Below, one piece after another: positions 9,101-17,570 of a DNA stretch of 64,000 nt. Made by a program: the position numbers and the translations under genes. The notes under the pieces are model-generated. The model searched no databases and was not told where the DNA came from. It saw only the letters and a list, made by a program, of their open reading frames with translations. The first letter of the stretch is position 1; the number at the start of each line of letters is the position of its first letter. The DNA comes from Hasllibacter sp. MH4015 (GTDB lineage Bacteria; Pseudomonadota; Alphaproteobacteria; Rhodobacterales; Rhodobacteraceae). The stretch is from NCBI RefSeq assembly GCF_020177575.1, contig NZ_JAHTBK010000001.1, forward strand, positions 496,001-560,000, given 5' to 3'.

Positions 9101-10080
9101 GAGGGTTTTCCAACAAGTTCCGCGACTTCCCCGACTATATCATCGGCATCACGAAAGAAATCTGGGAAGACCGGCGCATCGCGACGCTGCACGAGTATTA
9201 CGCGCCCGATATCGTGGTGCGCTCTCCGGCGTCCGTTGTTGTCGGGAACGAGACAGTGATCGGTGCGACCATGGCGACGTTGGCGGAATTCCCCGACCGG
9301 GTGCTTTTGGGGGAGGACGTGATCTGGTCCGGCACGCCGGAGGAGGGGATGCTGTCGAGCCATCGCATCATCTCTCAGGCGACCCATGCGGGCGACGGGG
9401 TTTATGGCGCGGCGACGGGCAAGGCGCTGGAATACCGCATCCTCGCCGATTGCCACGCCAAGGATAACACGATCGACGATGAATGGCTGATCCGCGACCA
9501 GGGTGCGATCGTGCGGCAGATGGGCTGGAGCCCGCGTGACTACGCCGCCGACTTGATCGAGCGGGAGGGGGGGCCGAAAGCATGCGTGAAGCCGCTGACC
9601 CCCAAGACGGACAAGCCCGGACCCTACAAGGGACACGGCAATGACAACCAATGGGGCGTGATGCTTGCCGACACGCTCAACCGCATCATGGGCGCGGATA
9701 TGGCGGCGATCCCGGAGGTCTATGACCGCGCCTGCCACCTGGAATATCCGGGCCACGTCACCGCCCACGGGCCGGCAGCGGCGGACAAGTTCTGGATGGG
9801 CCTGCGCGCCGCGTTCCCCAATGCGACATTCGAGATCGCCCACCAGATCGGGCGGGACGACGCGAACATGGCGCCGCGTGCCGCCGTGAGGTGGAGCCTT
9901 TGGGGCAAGCACGAGGGCTGGGGCGCGTTCGGCAAACCGACCGGCGCGGAGGTCTATGTACTTGGGATCACACATGCCGAATTCGGCCAGCATGGCGGGG
10001 CGTCGCCGCAATTGCGCCGGGAATACACGCTGTTCGACGAGACGGCGGTATGGAAACAGATCCTTTTGTCGGGGGGCTGA
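9097..10080 (+). CDS. Double SnoaL/NTF2-like domain protein B
   Basis: 327-aa protein with two SnoaL/NTF2-like domains, about residues 12-150 and 190-320 (IWEDRRIATLHEYYAPDIVVRSPA; MGADMAAIPEVYDRACHLEYPG). It has the same architecture as the protein at 6266 but little obvious identity, so they are a distant pair rather than a recent duplication. Overlaps of 4 bases with the LacI gene and 1 base with the PPOX gene place it firmly in the operon. A role in isomerising or dehydrating the pathway intermediate is possible but unproven. Confidence 0.7.
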   Translation: MRGFSNKFRDFPDYIIGITKEIWEDRRIATLHEYYAPDIVVRSPASVVVGNETVIGATMATLAEFPDRVLLGEDVIWSGTPEEGMLSSHRIISQATHAGDGVYGAATGKALEYRILADCHAKDNTIDDEWLIRDQGAIVRQMGWSPRDYAADLIEREGGPKACVKPLTPKTDKPGPYKGHGNDNQWGVMLADTLNRIMGADMAAIPEVYDRACHLEYPGHVTAHGPAAADKFWMGLRAAFPNATFEIAHQIGRDDANMAPRAAVRWSLWGKHEGWGAFGKPTGAEVYVLGITHAEFGQHGGASPQLRREYTLFDETAVWKQILLSGG

Positions 10081-10706
10081 TGGACAGCTACGCCGACCAT
10101 ATGTTCACGCAAGACGTGCGGGCCGAGCAGGACAGGGTCGGCATGGGCGACCGCTACGCGAAGACCTACGCCAATCGCCTGCGCGGCCCGCTTGACGAAG
10201 ATGCAAGGGCATTCATCGAGACGCGGGACAGCTTCTACATGGCGTCGGTCGGGGCAACGGGCTGGCCCTACGTGCAGCATCGCGGCGGCCCGGCGGGGTT
10301 CCTGAAAGTGCTCGGGCCGGAACGGATCGGGTTCGGGGATTACCTCGGCAACAAGCAGTTCATTTCGCGCGGCAATACGCGCGGGGATGACCGCGTGTCG
10401 CTGATCTTGATGGATTACCCGCGCAAGGCCCGGCTGAAGCTGATCGGCCATGCGACGTTCACGGATGCCGATGACGACGGGGAACTGGCGGCGCGCCTTG
10501 CCACGGAGGGCGCAGTTCCGGCGGAGCGGCTGGTGACGATCGACGTGGTGGCGATGGATTGGAATTGTCCGAAATACATCACGCCCCGCCTGACGGAGGC
10601 GGAAATCAACACCGCGCTCGCACCGCGAATGCAGAAACTGACTGACCACATCACGGCCCTTGAGGCGCGGCTGACGGCGCTTGACCCGGATTGGCGTGAG
10701 GCATGA
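10080..10706 (+). CDS. Pyridoxamine 5'-phosphate oxidase (PPOX)-fold flavoprotein
   Basis: 208-aa protein of the FMN-binding split-barrel (PPOX) group. The core FIETRDSFYMASVGATGWPY, followed by QHRGGPAGFLKVLG and the GNTRGDDRVSLILMD stretch, matches the common PPOX-like proteins of proteobacteria. These bind FMN or F420 and reduce or oxidise small molecules; PdxH activity is not implied. The ATG overlaps the previous stop (TGATG); an in-frame ATG at 10050 would add ten residues inside the upstream gene. It is the last clearly enzymatic gene of this tightly overlapped group. Confidence 0.78.
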   Translation: MDSYADHMFTQDVRAEQDRVGMGDRYAKTYANRLRGPLDEDARAFIETRDSFYMASVGATGWPYVQHRGGPAGFLKVLGPERIGFGDYLGNKQFISRGNTRGDDRVSLILMDYPRKARLKLIGHATFTDADDDGELAARLATEGAVPAERLVTIDVVAMDWNCPKYITPRLTEAEINTALAPRMQKLTDHITALEARLTALDPDWREA

Positions 10707-11203
10707 GGGCGTCGGGCGCAATACTCGCGCTGGTCCTTGCGGCTGCACCGGCCCACGCGGATCCGATCGACGCGGTGATGGAGACGCTTTGGCAGACCCA
10801 TGGGGGTGAGCTTGCCGGGCGAAGCTACAGCCCAATGACGACGTCACGGCCCGGCCTATGGCATTGCGATGGATGCCCGAGCTCGGAGCGGGTGCATATC
10901 GACACCTACGATTACGCCTACAATTACGACACCACCGACCGGGCGCAGGTGTATCGAATGATTTCAGGGGCTTGCGGGATGACGGGTTGCGAGACGCATA
11001 TGATCACGCTGGCGGATTTGCCCGCCCTGCGCCAATCTGGCATGGCGCGGCGCGGGGGTGGGCATGACGCGCGGATCTCCCTGATCCTCGACGACCGCTT
11101 GATCATATGGGAGGTTGAGGGCCACGCCTCTGCGACAATGGTGGACACTGTGATGAACGAGTTGATTGCCGAGACCCTGCCCCTGTTCCTGGCGGCGCGA
11201 TGA
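10703..11203 (+). CDS. Secreted protein of unknown function with CDGC motif (paralog 1)
   Basis: 166-aa protein with a signal peptide of about 19 residues (cleavage near AHA-DP). The mature part has a CDGC pair, then CGMTGC followed by ETHMITLADLP, and a C-terminal LILDDRLIIWEVEG strand. The pattern recurs in the next gene, so the two are distant paralogs. The start overlaps the PPOX stop by 4 bases and the stop overlaps the next start by 4. Probably periplasmic, perhaps disulfide-bonded. I recognise no family. Confidence 0.65.
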   Translation: MRASGAILALVLAAAPAHADPIDAVMETLWQTHGGELAGRSYSPMTTSRPGLWHCDGCPSSERVHIDTYDYAYNYDTTDRAQVYRMISGACGMTGCETHMITLADLPALRQSGMARRGGGHDARISLILDDRLIIWEVEGHASATMVDTVMNELIAETLPLFLAAR

Positions 11204-11700
11204 GACTCCTTGCCGCGATCTTGGCCATTTTTGCCGCCGCCCCTGCGGCGGGGGAGGGGTTTGTCGTCACCGATCTGACAGCTTTGTCGGTTGCGCCCAT
11301 TGCCCTTGATGGCGGGACCTTCGAGGTTCAGCCGGTCGCCCGCAATCGGATGATCGTGGCGTGTACCGATTGCACCGAGTTGATGGTCATCGACGTGGTT
11401 CTGGGCCGACAGGATGACGGAACCGAAGACAGGTTGCGGTCGGGCGAGACCTCCATCGACGATATCCGCGCGCTGTGCCAAGCCAACACGCCGTCCTGCG
11501 CCCTAGAGGGGATCACGCTTGGCCGTGCCATCGGTTGGGTCACGGAATACGAAGCCGGGGTGACGGGCAGCACGACGGTGCTCTTTCTGGACGGCGATCT
11601 GCTTACGATCCGATCCATTGCCGGGGACATCCCGACCGCCCGCGAAAATGGCGATGCCGTGACTGCCGCCCTTGCCCCCATGATCATAGGCGCGGAGTGA
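11200..11700 (+). CDS. Secreted protein of unknown function with CTDC motif (paralog 2)
   Basis: 166-aa protein with a signal peptide ending near AAG-EG. It mirrors the preceding gene in length and layout: CTDC near residue 52, a second cysteine pair (CQANTPSC) followed by ALEGITLGR, then VLFLDGDLLTIRSIAGD near the C terminus. Four-base overlap with the preceding gene shows co-translation. Function unknown; likely periplasmic. Tandem duplication of a disulfide-bonded secreted protein is the simplest reading. Confidence 0.65.
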   Translation: MRLLAAILAIFAAAPAAGEGFVVTDLTALSVAPIALDGGTFEVQPVARNRMIVACTDCTELMVIDVVLGRQDDGTEDRLRSGETSIDDIRALCQANTPSCALEGITLGRAIGWVTEYEAGVTGSTTVLFLDGDLLTIRSIAGDIPTARENGDAVTAALAPMIIGAE

Positions 11701-11752
11701 CCCGCGCGCCTGCCCAACCTGCCATGCCCAAATACAATCCCGGAGAGAGACC

Positions 11753-12883
11753 TTGACCATTCGCACCACCCATGTCGGCAGCCTTCCCCGGACCCAGGAG
11801 GTCGTGGATTTCATCTTTGCCCGGGAAAAGGAGCAGCCCTTCGATCAGGCCGAATTCGACGCCGCCATGACAAGGGCGGTCGATGAGACCGTGGCCAAGC
11901 AGGTCGCGGCCGGCGTGGAGATCGTGAGCGACGGGGAGACCTCCAAAATCTCCTACGCGACCTATGTGAAGGACCGCTATACCGGCTTTTCCGGCGATAG
12001 CCCTCGAAATGCGCCCGCGGACCTGAAGCAGTTCCCGTCCTTTCTGAAGCGGCTGGCCGATGATGGCGGCACGCCCACCTATGCGCGCCCGATGTGCACG
12101 GGCGAGGTGCGGTCCAAAGGACAGGGCGAATTGCAGAAGGATATCGACAACCTCAAGGCGGCCATGGCCAAGCACGGCGCGGAAGAAGGGTTCATGAACG
12201 CGGCCTCGCCCGGCGTTATCTCCCTGTTTTTACAGAACGATTTCTACCCTTCGCGGGAGGCGTATTTGGCGGCCCTTGCCGACGCGATGGCGGAGGAATA
12301 CCGCACCATCGTCGATGCGGGCCTGCTGCTGCAACTGGATTGTCCCGACCTTGCCCTGTCACGCCACATGCTGTTTGCGGATCTGAGCGACGCTGAGTTC
12401 GTCAAGATTGCGGCGTCGCATGTGGAGGCGCTGAACCATGCGCTGTCGGGCATCGACCCGGCGCGGGTGCGGGTCCATATCTGCTGGGGCAATTACGAGG
12501 GGCCGCATATCTGCGACGTGCCGATGGATACGGTCTTTTCCACCTTCATGTCGGTGAATGCGAACCAGTTGCTGTTCGAGACGTCGAACCCCCGCCACGC
12601 CCATGAATGGACCACCTTCCGCGACCGCGCGGCGGAGATTCCGGACGACAAGATCCTTGTACCCGGCGTGGTCGATACAACGACGAATTTCGTGGAACAT
12701 CCGGAGCTGGTGGCCGAGCGGATCGCGAAATTCGCGGGCATCGTCGGGTCGGACCGGGTGATTGCAGGCTCCGATTGCGGGTTCGGCACCTTCGCGGGCT
12801 TCGGCGCGGTCGATCCGGAAATTGCCTATGCCAAGCTGGGTGCGTTGGTCGAAGGGGCGCGGCTGGCCAATGCACGGGGATGA
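11753..12883 (+). CDS. MetE C-terminal-like cobalamin-independent methyltransferase family protein
   Basis: 376-aa protein of the vitamin-B12-independent methionine synthase C-terminal superfamily, which also includes coenzyme M transferases. Full MetE is about 750 aa, so this is the single-barrel form. The start motif TTHVGSLPR is typical. Zinc ligands are likely His/Cys in HICWGN and Cys in GSDCGFGTF. Translation begins at TTG 11753 behind CGGAGAG. It probably transfers a methyl or alkyl group to or from a thiol. Its link to the upstream pathway is positional. The stop lies inside the next gene, with a 14-base overlap. Confidence 0.8.
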   Translation: MTIRTTHVGSLPRTQEVVDFIFAREKEQPFDQAEFDAAMTRAVDETVAKQVAAGVEIVSDGETSKISYATYVKDRYTGFSGDSPRNAPADLKQFPSFLKRLADDGGTPTYARPMCTGEVRSKGQGELQKDIDNLKAAMAKHGAEEGFMNAASPGVISLFLQNDFYPSREAYLAALADAMAEEYRTIVDAGLLLQLDCPDLALSRHMLFADLSDAEFVKIAASHVEALNHALSGIDPARVRVHICWGNYEGPHICDVPMDTVFSTFMSVNANQLLFETSNPRHAHEWTTFRDRAAEIPDDKILVPGVVDTTTNFVEHPELVAERIAKFAGIVGSDRVIAGSDCGFGTFAGFGAVDPEIAYAKLGALVEGARLANARG

Positions 12884-13571
12884 GCCGCTTGTCCTGATCC
12901 CCGGCCTGATGTGTGACGGGCGGCTCTTCGGGCCACAGATCACGGCATTCGGGCGGGGTAGGGCGGTGCATCTGGCCAATATCACGCGCGCCGACACGGT
13001 GCCCGATCTGGCCGCGCAGGTACTGGCCGAGGCGCCCGCGCGATTTGCCTTGGCGGGCCTGTCCATGGGCGGCATCGTGGCGATGGAGATCATGGCCCAA
13101 GCGCCCGACCGCGTGACACGGCTGGCGCTGTTCGACACAAATCCCAAGGCGGAGGCCCCCGAGATTGCCGCCGCGCGGGAGCCGCAGATCGCTGCCGTGC
13201 GGGCCGGGCGCTTGGTGGAGGTGATGCGCGACGAGATGAAGCCGAATTACCTTGCCCCCGGCCCGCGTCGGGCGGAGGTGCTGGACCTCGTCCTCGACAT
13301 GGCGAAGCGGCTGGGGCCGGAGGTTTTCATCCGCCAATCCCGTGCGCTACAGACACGGCCCGATCAGCAGGATGCCTTGCGCAAGGTCACGGTGCCGAGC
13401 CTGATCCTGACGGGAGAGGATGATGCACTCTGCCCGCTGCATCGACACGAATTGATGGCCGATCTGATCCCCGCATCACGCCTGATCGTCGTGCCGAAGG
13501 CGGGGCATCTGCCGACGTTGGAGCAGCCGGACGCGGTGATTGATGCGATGGCGGATTGGTTGGCCAGATAA
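12870..13571 (+). CDS. Alpha/beta hydrolase
   Basis: 233-aa single-domain alpha/beta-hydrolase. The nucleophile elbow is GLSMGG near residue 63-68, the acid is in LILTGEDDALCPL and the histidine in VPKAGHLPTLEQP. ATG 12870 is the in-frame start overlapping the MetE-like gene. The substrate could be an ester or lactone; no lid domain is evident. It is the last gene of the plus-strand run. An 88-base convergent gap with a small GTGCA/TGCAC inverted repeat (about 13599-13610) follows. Confidence 0.82.
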   Translation: MHGDEPLVLIPGLMCDGRLFGPQITAFGRGRAVHLANITRADTVPDLAAQVLAEAPARFALAGLSMGGIVAMEIMAQAPDRVTRLALFDTNPKAEAPEIAAAREPQIAAVRAGRLVEVMRDEMKPNYLAPGPRRAEVLDLVLDMAKRLGPEVFIRQSRALQTRPDQQDALRKVTVPSLILTGEDDALCPLHRHELMADLIPASRLIVVPKAGHLPTLEQPDAVIDAMADWLAR

Positions 13572-13659
13572 AGCCGGACGTATCGGCGGAGGGAAATTGT
13601 GCAAACGTGCACGTGATTTTACCCACAAGAGCCTGTGAGTAGATGGAGATTATGAAAAC

Positions 13660-14220
13660 CTATCCGCGCCCGGCGCCCTTTGGCAGGACCTCTGCCGTCG
13701 CGACGGCCTGCCCGCTTTTCACATCGAAGAACGGAGTCTGCTTCCAACGCCCGCTCATCAAGGCCCCGGCGGACCGGCCCAGAAGGGCGAGGACCGCGCG
13801 CGGGACGCCGGTGCTTTTCTCACCGCCGCCCGTTTGCGGCACGTTCACCCGCGCGCGGGTCGGGCCCAGACGCTCCGGCTCTGCCACGCGGGCGTCTACG
13901 ACGGCCACAAACGGAAACTTGGCGGTCTTGCCGGTGATGCCGATCTGACTGTCGCAGCAGCTTGCATACCAACGGTAGGATCCCCGCGGGCTGAGTTGCG
14001 CGAGCGCCAGATGCTCCGCGCCCGCGTCGATCGTGAACAGGTCCGGGACCGTCTGGAAGATACCGACGCCCGTCAATCGGGTCGTGTCAGATTGACCGAA
14101 ATGACGCTGCGCGCGAACACAACTGTCGCAATGGCAGATCACATGGGTGCCGCCTTTCGCGCCGACGGTCAGCCGCCCGTGCATCGCACCGCAGCGGCAG
14201 GACCAGGCGATCTCGGCCAT
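13660..14220 (-). CDS. GFA-like (DUF6151-type) zinc-binding protein
   Basis: 186-aa protein with the N-terminal CRCG (Cys8, Cys10) and CHCDSC (Cys29, Cys31, Cys34) zinc-ligand pattern of glutathione-dependent formaldehyde-activating (GFA) family proteins. A further pair, CC, is at WYASCCDSQIG. The extended C-terminal half (about residues 110-186) fits the DUF6151 subgroup. Catalytic function is not established for this subgroup. Its start directly abuts the phaZ stop, so it is probably transcribed with phaZ. Confidence 0.68.
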   Translation of the reverse strand: MAEIAWSCRCGAMHGRLTVGAKGGTHVICHCDSCVRAQRHFGQSDTTRLTGVGIFQTVPDLFTIDAGAEHLALAQLSPRGSYRWYASCCDSQIGITGKTAKFPFVAVVDARVAEPERLGPTRARVNVPQTGGGEKSTGVPRAVLALLGRSAGALMSGRWKQTPFFDVKSGQAVATAEVLPKGAGRG

Positions 14221-15501
14221 TTATTGGGCTGCGACGTCGGACGCCAGATCCACGACCGGCGCCTTGGGCGCATCGCAGTTGGCGTCGATGAAATCGAGGA
14301 CCAGAGGGCGGATATTGTTGCGCCAACTCTTGCCCGCGAAAATCCCGTAATGGCCGGCTTCCGGCTCCAGATAGGAAGCCTTCTTGTGATCCGGCAGCCC
14401 GGTGCACAAGTCGAGCGCGGCCACGCATTGGCCGGGGGCCGAGATGTCGTCCTTCCCGCCTTCGACCGTCTTCACCGCGACCGTGGTGATCTTGCCCAGG
14501 TCGACCTGCTTGCCGTCCACCACGAAGACATTGCGCGCGATTTCGCGGTTCTTGAAGATCCGTTCCACCGTCGAGAGGTAGAATTCGGCGGTCATGTCCA
14601 TCACGGCGAGGTATTCGTCGTAGAACACGTTGTGCTTGTCGTGATCCGCGCTTTCGCCCTTGGACGCGCGCACGATCTGGTCGGCGAAGGCCTTGGCGTG
14701 CTTTTCCGCGTTCATCGCCATGAAGGAGCTGAGCTGTTGCAGGCCCGGATAGACCATGCGGCCCGCCCCGGCATATTTGAAGCCGACCCGCTGGATCACG
14801 AACTTCTCCAACTGGCCCATCGTCACGCGGCGGCCGAAATCGGTCACGTCCGTGGCGGCGGCATCCGGGTCGATCGGCCCGCCGATCAGGGTCAGCGTGC
14901 GGGGCTGTGCCTTCGGGTCCTCCTCCGCCAGGTAGGCGGTGGCGGCGAGCGCGAGCGGCGCGGGCTGACAGACCGCGATCACATGGGTATCGGGCCCCAT
15001 CTCTCGCATGAAATCAACGAGGTAGTGGGTGTAATCTTCAATGTCGAACTTGCCCATACTGACCGGAATGTCGCGTGCATTGTGCCAATCGGTGATGTAG
15101 ACGTCGCAATCGGCCAGAAGCGACAGCACCGTCTTGCGCAGAAGCGTCGCGTAGTGGCCGGACATCGGCGCGACCAGCAGAACCTTGCGTCCCGTCGGGG
15201 CGCGGCCCTGCACGTTGAAGCGGATCAGGTCGCCGAAGGGGCGGGTCATGACCGGGTCGATGGTGATCAGGTGATCGCGTCCGTCCGCACCGGGGATCGA
15301 ATTGATGCCCCAGTCGGGCTTCGCGGCCATGCGCGCGAAGCTGCGCTCGGTCACTTCGCCCCATGCGGCGGTCATCTGGATGAGGGGATTCGCGACCAGT
15401 CCCAGCGCCGGATACGAGCACATGGCGCGCGCCGAGGCGCCCATCCATTGATTCGTCACACGCATGGATTCCATCAGGTCGTAGGTGAGCATATACCGCA
15501 T
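14221..15501 (-). CDS. phaZ: Intracellular polyhydroxyalkanoate depolymerase
   Basis: Intracellular PHA depolymerase, 426 aa, degrading PHB granules to hydroxybutyrate. The beginning MRYMLTYDLMESMRVTNQW is characteristic, with PHB_depo C-terminal sequence DISAPGQCVAALDLC and the histidine in EPEAGHYGIFAG. The nucleophile is likely the Cys in AVCQPAPLAL, replacing the usual lipase-box serine as in this enzyme group. ATG 15501 was chosen over an in-frame TTG four codons upstream. It is divergent from phaC, the usual rhodobacterial arrangement. Confidence 0.93.
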   Translation of the reverse strand: MRYMLTYDLMESMRVTNQWMGASARAMCSYPALGLVANPLIQMTAAWGEVTERSFARMAAKPDWGINSIPGADGRDHLITIDPVMTRPFGDLIRFNVQGRAPTGRKVLLVAPMSGHYATLLRKTVLSLLADCDVYITDWHNARDIPVSMGKFDIEDYTHYLVDFMREMGPDTHVIAVCQPAPLALAATAYLAEEDPKAQPRTLTLIGGPIDPDAAATDVTDFGRRVTMGQLEKFVIQRVGFKYAGAGRMVYPGLQQLSSFMAMNAEKHAKAFADQIVRASKGESADHDKHNVFYDEYLAVMDMTAEFYLSTVERIFKNREIARNVFVVDGKQVDLGKITTVAVKTVEGGKDDISAPGQCVAALDLCTGLPDHKKASYLEPEAGHYGIFAGKSWRNNIRPLVLDFIDANCDAPKAPVVDLASDVAAQ

Positions 15502-15611
15502 AAACGTCTCCAAGCGCCGAGACCGGGGTGACCCGGATCATTTCGTCGCGTGGACCCCCTCACCTTGGTCCCGCTACTATGCAGATGCAGCATCGCGAAC
15601 GGGAAATCAAG

Positions 15612-17438
15612 GTGGCACAGGATAAGTCGACGACAAGTGACGTGGAGGCCGCAGACGCCGCGACCCCGGAATCGCTGGAACGGTTGAACGCGAACCTCGC
15701 CAAGGTCGAGGAGCTGTCAAAGCGCCTCGTCGCCGCGATGGGGCAGCGGCATCCCGCGGATGCGGGCCTCGCCGGGCCTGGCCAGGATCTCTACATGAAG
15801 GCGAGCGCGGCCTATTGGGCCGATCTGGTCACAAATCCCGGCAAATTGCTGGAACAGCAGGCCCAGTATTGGGGCCAGGCCATGACCCATTTCATGGAGA
15901 TGCAGGATGCCGTCGCAAAGGGGCATCTGCCGGTGCTCAACGACGATGAATTGCCCGCCGACAAACGGTTTTCCAATCCGCTGTGGAAGACGCATCCCTA
16001 TTTCAACTTCGTCCGCCACCAATACGCCATGGGGTCGGAGGCGATCCGCAAGGCGGTCGCGGACCTCGAAGGCTTGGAGGAAAAAGATCGCCAGAGGGTC
16101 GATTTCTTCGCCAACCAAGTGATCGAGCTGTTTTCGCCCACGAATTACTTCGCCACCAATCCCGACGCGCTGGAACGCGCGGTGGAGACGGAGGGGGCAA
16201 GCCTGGTCCAGGGCCTCGAAAACCTTGTCCGCGACATGGAAACCCACGGTGGGGAGATCTTGCCCACCCTCGCCGATCCCGATGCGTTCGAGGTTGGCGG
16301 GAATATCGCGACCACGCCGGGAAAGGTCGTCTTCCGCACGCGGCTGATGGAGCTGATCCAATACGCCCCGACGACCGAGACGGTTCACAAGACCCCGCTG
16401 ATCATTTTTCCGCCGTGGATCAACAAGTTCTACATCCTCGACCTCAAACCGCAGAACAGCCTTATCAAGTGGATCGTCGATCAGGGCTACACGCTGTTCA
16501 TCGTGTCGTGGAAGAACCCCGACGAGAGCTATGCCGATGTCGGGATCGAGGATTACATCGAGGACGGCTACCTTGCCGCGATCGAAGAGGTGAAGGACAT
16601 CGCCGGCGAGAAGCAGGTGAACGCGGTCGGCTATTGCATCGCGGGCACGACGCTCAACATGACGCTGGCCTTGTTAAAAAAGCGCGGCGACAAATCGGTG
16701 AAATCCGCGACCTTCTTCACGACGCTCACCGATTTCTCCGAGCAAGGTGAATTCACGCCGTTCCTCCAAGATGATTTCGTGGACGCGATCGAACGGCAGG
16801 TGGATCAGGACGGCGTGCTGAACTCAAACTTCATGTCGCGCACCTTCTCCTTCCTGCGCTCGAAGGACTTGATTTATGGGCCGGCCGTGAAGTCCTACAT
16901 GATGGGAGAGGCGCCGCCGGCCTTCGATCTGCTCTACTGGAACGGGGACAGTACGAACCTGCCCGGCAAGATGGCCAAGCAGTATCTGCGCGGCCTGTGC
17001 CAGGGCAACGCGCTGGCCGAGTGCGGTTACGAGTTGATGGGGGAGACGCTGTCGCTCAAGGATGTGACCGTGCCGGTCTGCGCCGTGGCGTGCGAGACGG
17101 ACCATATCGCCGCCTGGAAGGACAGCTTTCGGGGCGTGACCAAGATGGGCGCGCGGTCCAAGACCTTCATCTTGTCGGAATCGGGCCACATCGCGGGGAT
17201 CGTGAACCCGCCGTCGAAGAAGAAATACGGCCACTACACCAATGATACGGTGAAGGGGGAAGCCGATGATTGGTTGAAGGCCGCCGATTACAACGAGGGA
17301 TCGTGGTGGCCCCTATGGGAGCGGTGGCTGAAAGCCCGCTCCGGCGCGAATGTTGCAGCGCGGCATCCGGGCGAAAATGGGCGCGGCATTCTGGCAGATG
17401 CGCCCGGAACTTACGTGAAGGAAGGCCAAAGCCGCTGA
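15612..17438 (+). CDS. phaC: Class I poly(R)-hydroxyalkanoate synthase
   Basis: PHA synthase, about 608 aa, polymerising 3-hydroxyacyl-CoA at the granule surface. The lipase-like box GYCIAG places nucleophile Cys342. The catalytic Asp is in ACETDHIAAWKDS and the His in ESGHIAGIVNPP. The long N-terminal domain marks class I, with no PhaE partner. The start is uncertain: GTG 15612 follows a weak GGGA and gives a natural MAQDKST start. ATG 15579 and 15585 have no ribosome-binding site and fall in a TGC-rich stretch that may be regulatory. phaP and phaR follow. Confidence 0.93.
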   Translation: MAQDKSTTSDVEAADAATPESLERLNANLAKVEELSKRLVAAMGQRHPADAGLAGPGQDLYMKASAAYWADLVTNPGKLLEQQAQYWGQAMTHFMEMQDAVAKGHLPVLNDDELPADKRFSNPLWKTHPYFNFVRHQYAMGSEAIRKAVADLEGLEEKDRQRVDFFANQVIELFSPTNYFATNPDALERAVETEGASLVQGLENLVRDMETHGGEILPTLADPDAFEVGGNIATTPGKVVFRTRLMELIQYAPTTETVHKTPLIIFPPWINKFYILDLKPQNSLIKWIVDQGYTLFIVSWKNPDESYADVGIEDYIEDGYLAAIEEVKDIAGEKQVNAVGYCIAGTTLNMTLALLKKRGDKSVKSATFFTTLTDFSEQGEFTPFLQDDFVDAIERQVDQDGVLNSNFMSRTFSFLRSKDLIYGPAVKSYMMGEAPPAFDLLYWNGDSTNLPGKMAKQYLRGLCQGNALAECGYELMGETLSLKDVTVPVCAVACETDHIAAWKDSFRGVTKMGARSKTFILSESGHIAGIVNPPSKKKYGHYTNDTVKGEADDWLKAADYNEGSWWPLWERWLKARSGANVAARHPGENGRGILADAPGTYVKEGQSR

Positions 17439-17472
17439 TTTTTAACGGTTCTGCAGTCTGGCAAAATTTATG

Positions 17473-17483
17473 CTGCAGTGCAG
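17473..17483. promoter_or_regulatory. PhaR operator, upstream site of phaP
   Basis: CTGCAGTGCAG fits the CTGC-N3/4-GCAG sequence bound by PhaR in Paracoccus and Rhodobacter. It lies just upstream of the -35 box of the phaP promoter, 27 bases from the second site. Confidence 0.8.
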
Positions 17484-17491
17484 AATAATTC

Positions 17492-17520
17492 TTGACATTC
17501 TGCACTGCAGCATGCATATA
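17492..17520 (+). promoter_or_regulatory. phaP promoter (sigma70-type)
   Basis: TTGACA (17492-17497) and CATATA (17515-17520) are separated by 17 bases, close to a sigma70 consensus. The spacer carries a PhaR operator, so bound PhaR would block RNA polymerase directly. The region is conspicuously AT-rich for this genome. Confidence 0.75.
17500..17510. promoter_or_regulatory. PhaR operator within the phaP promoter spacer
   Basis: CTGCACTGCAG is a clean CTGC-N3-GCAG site placed between the -35 and -10 boxes. In the known model PhaR leaves such sites when it binds nascent PHA, releasing phasin expression. Confidence 0.82.
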
Positions 17521-17570
17521 TCTTCCATCAACACACCGCCCCTGACACGGGTAACCTACTGGAGATTACC

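Noticed and set aside
13834-15531. Plus-strand open frame of 565 codons
   Set aside because: Antisense to phaZ and the GFA-like gene, both with clear family motifs.
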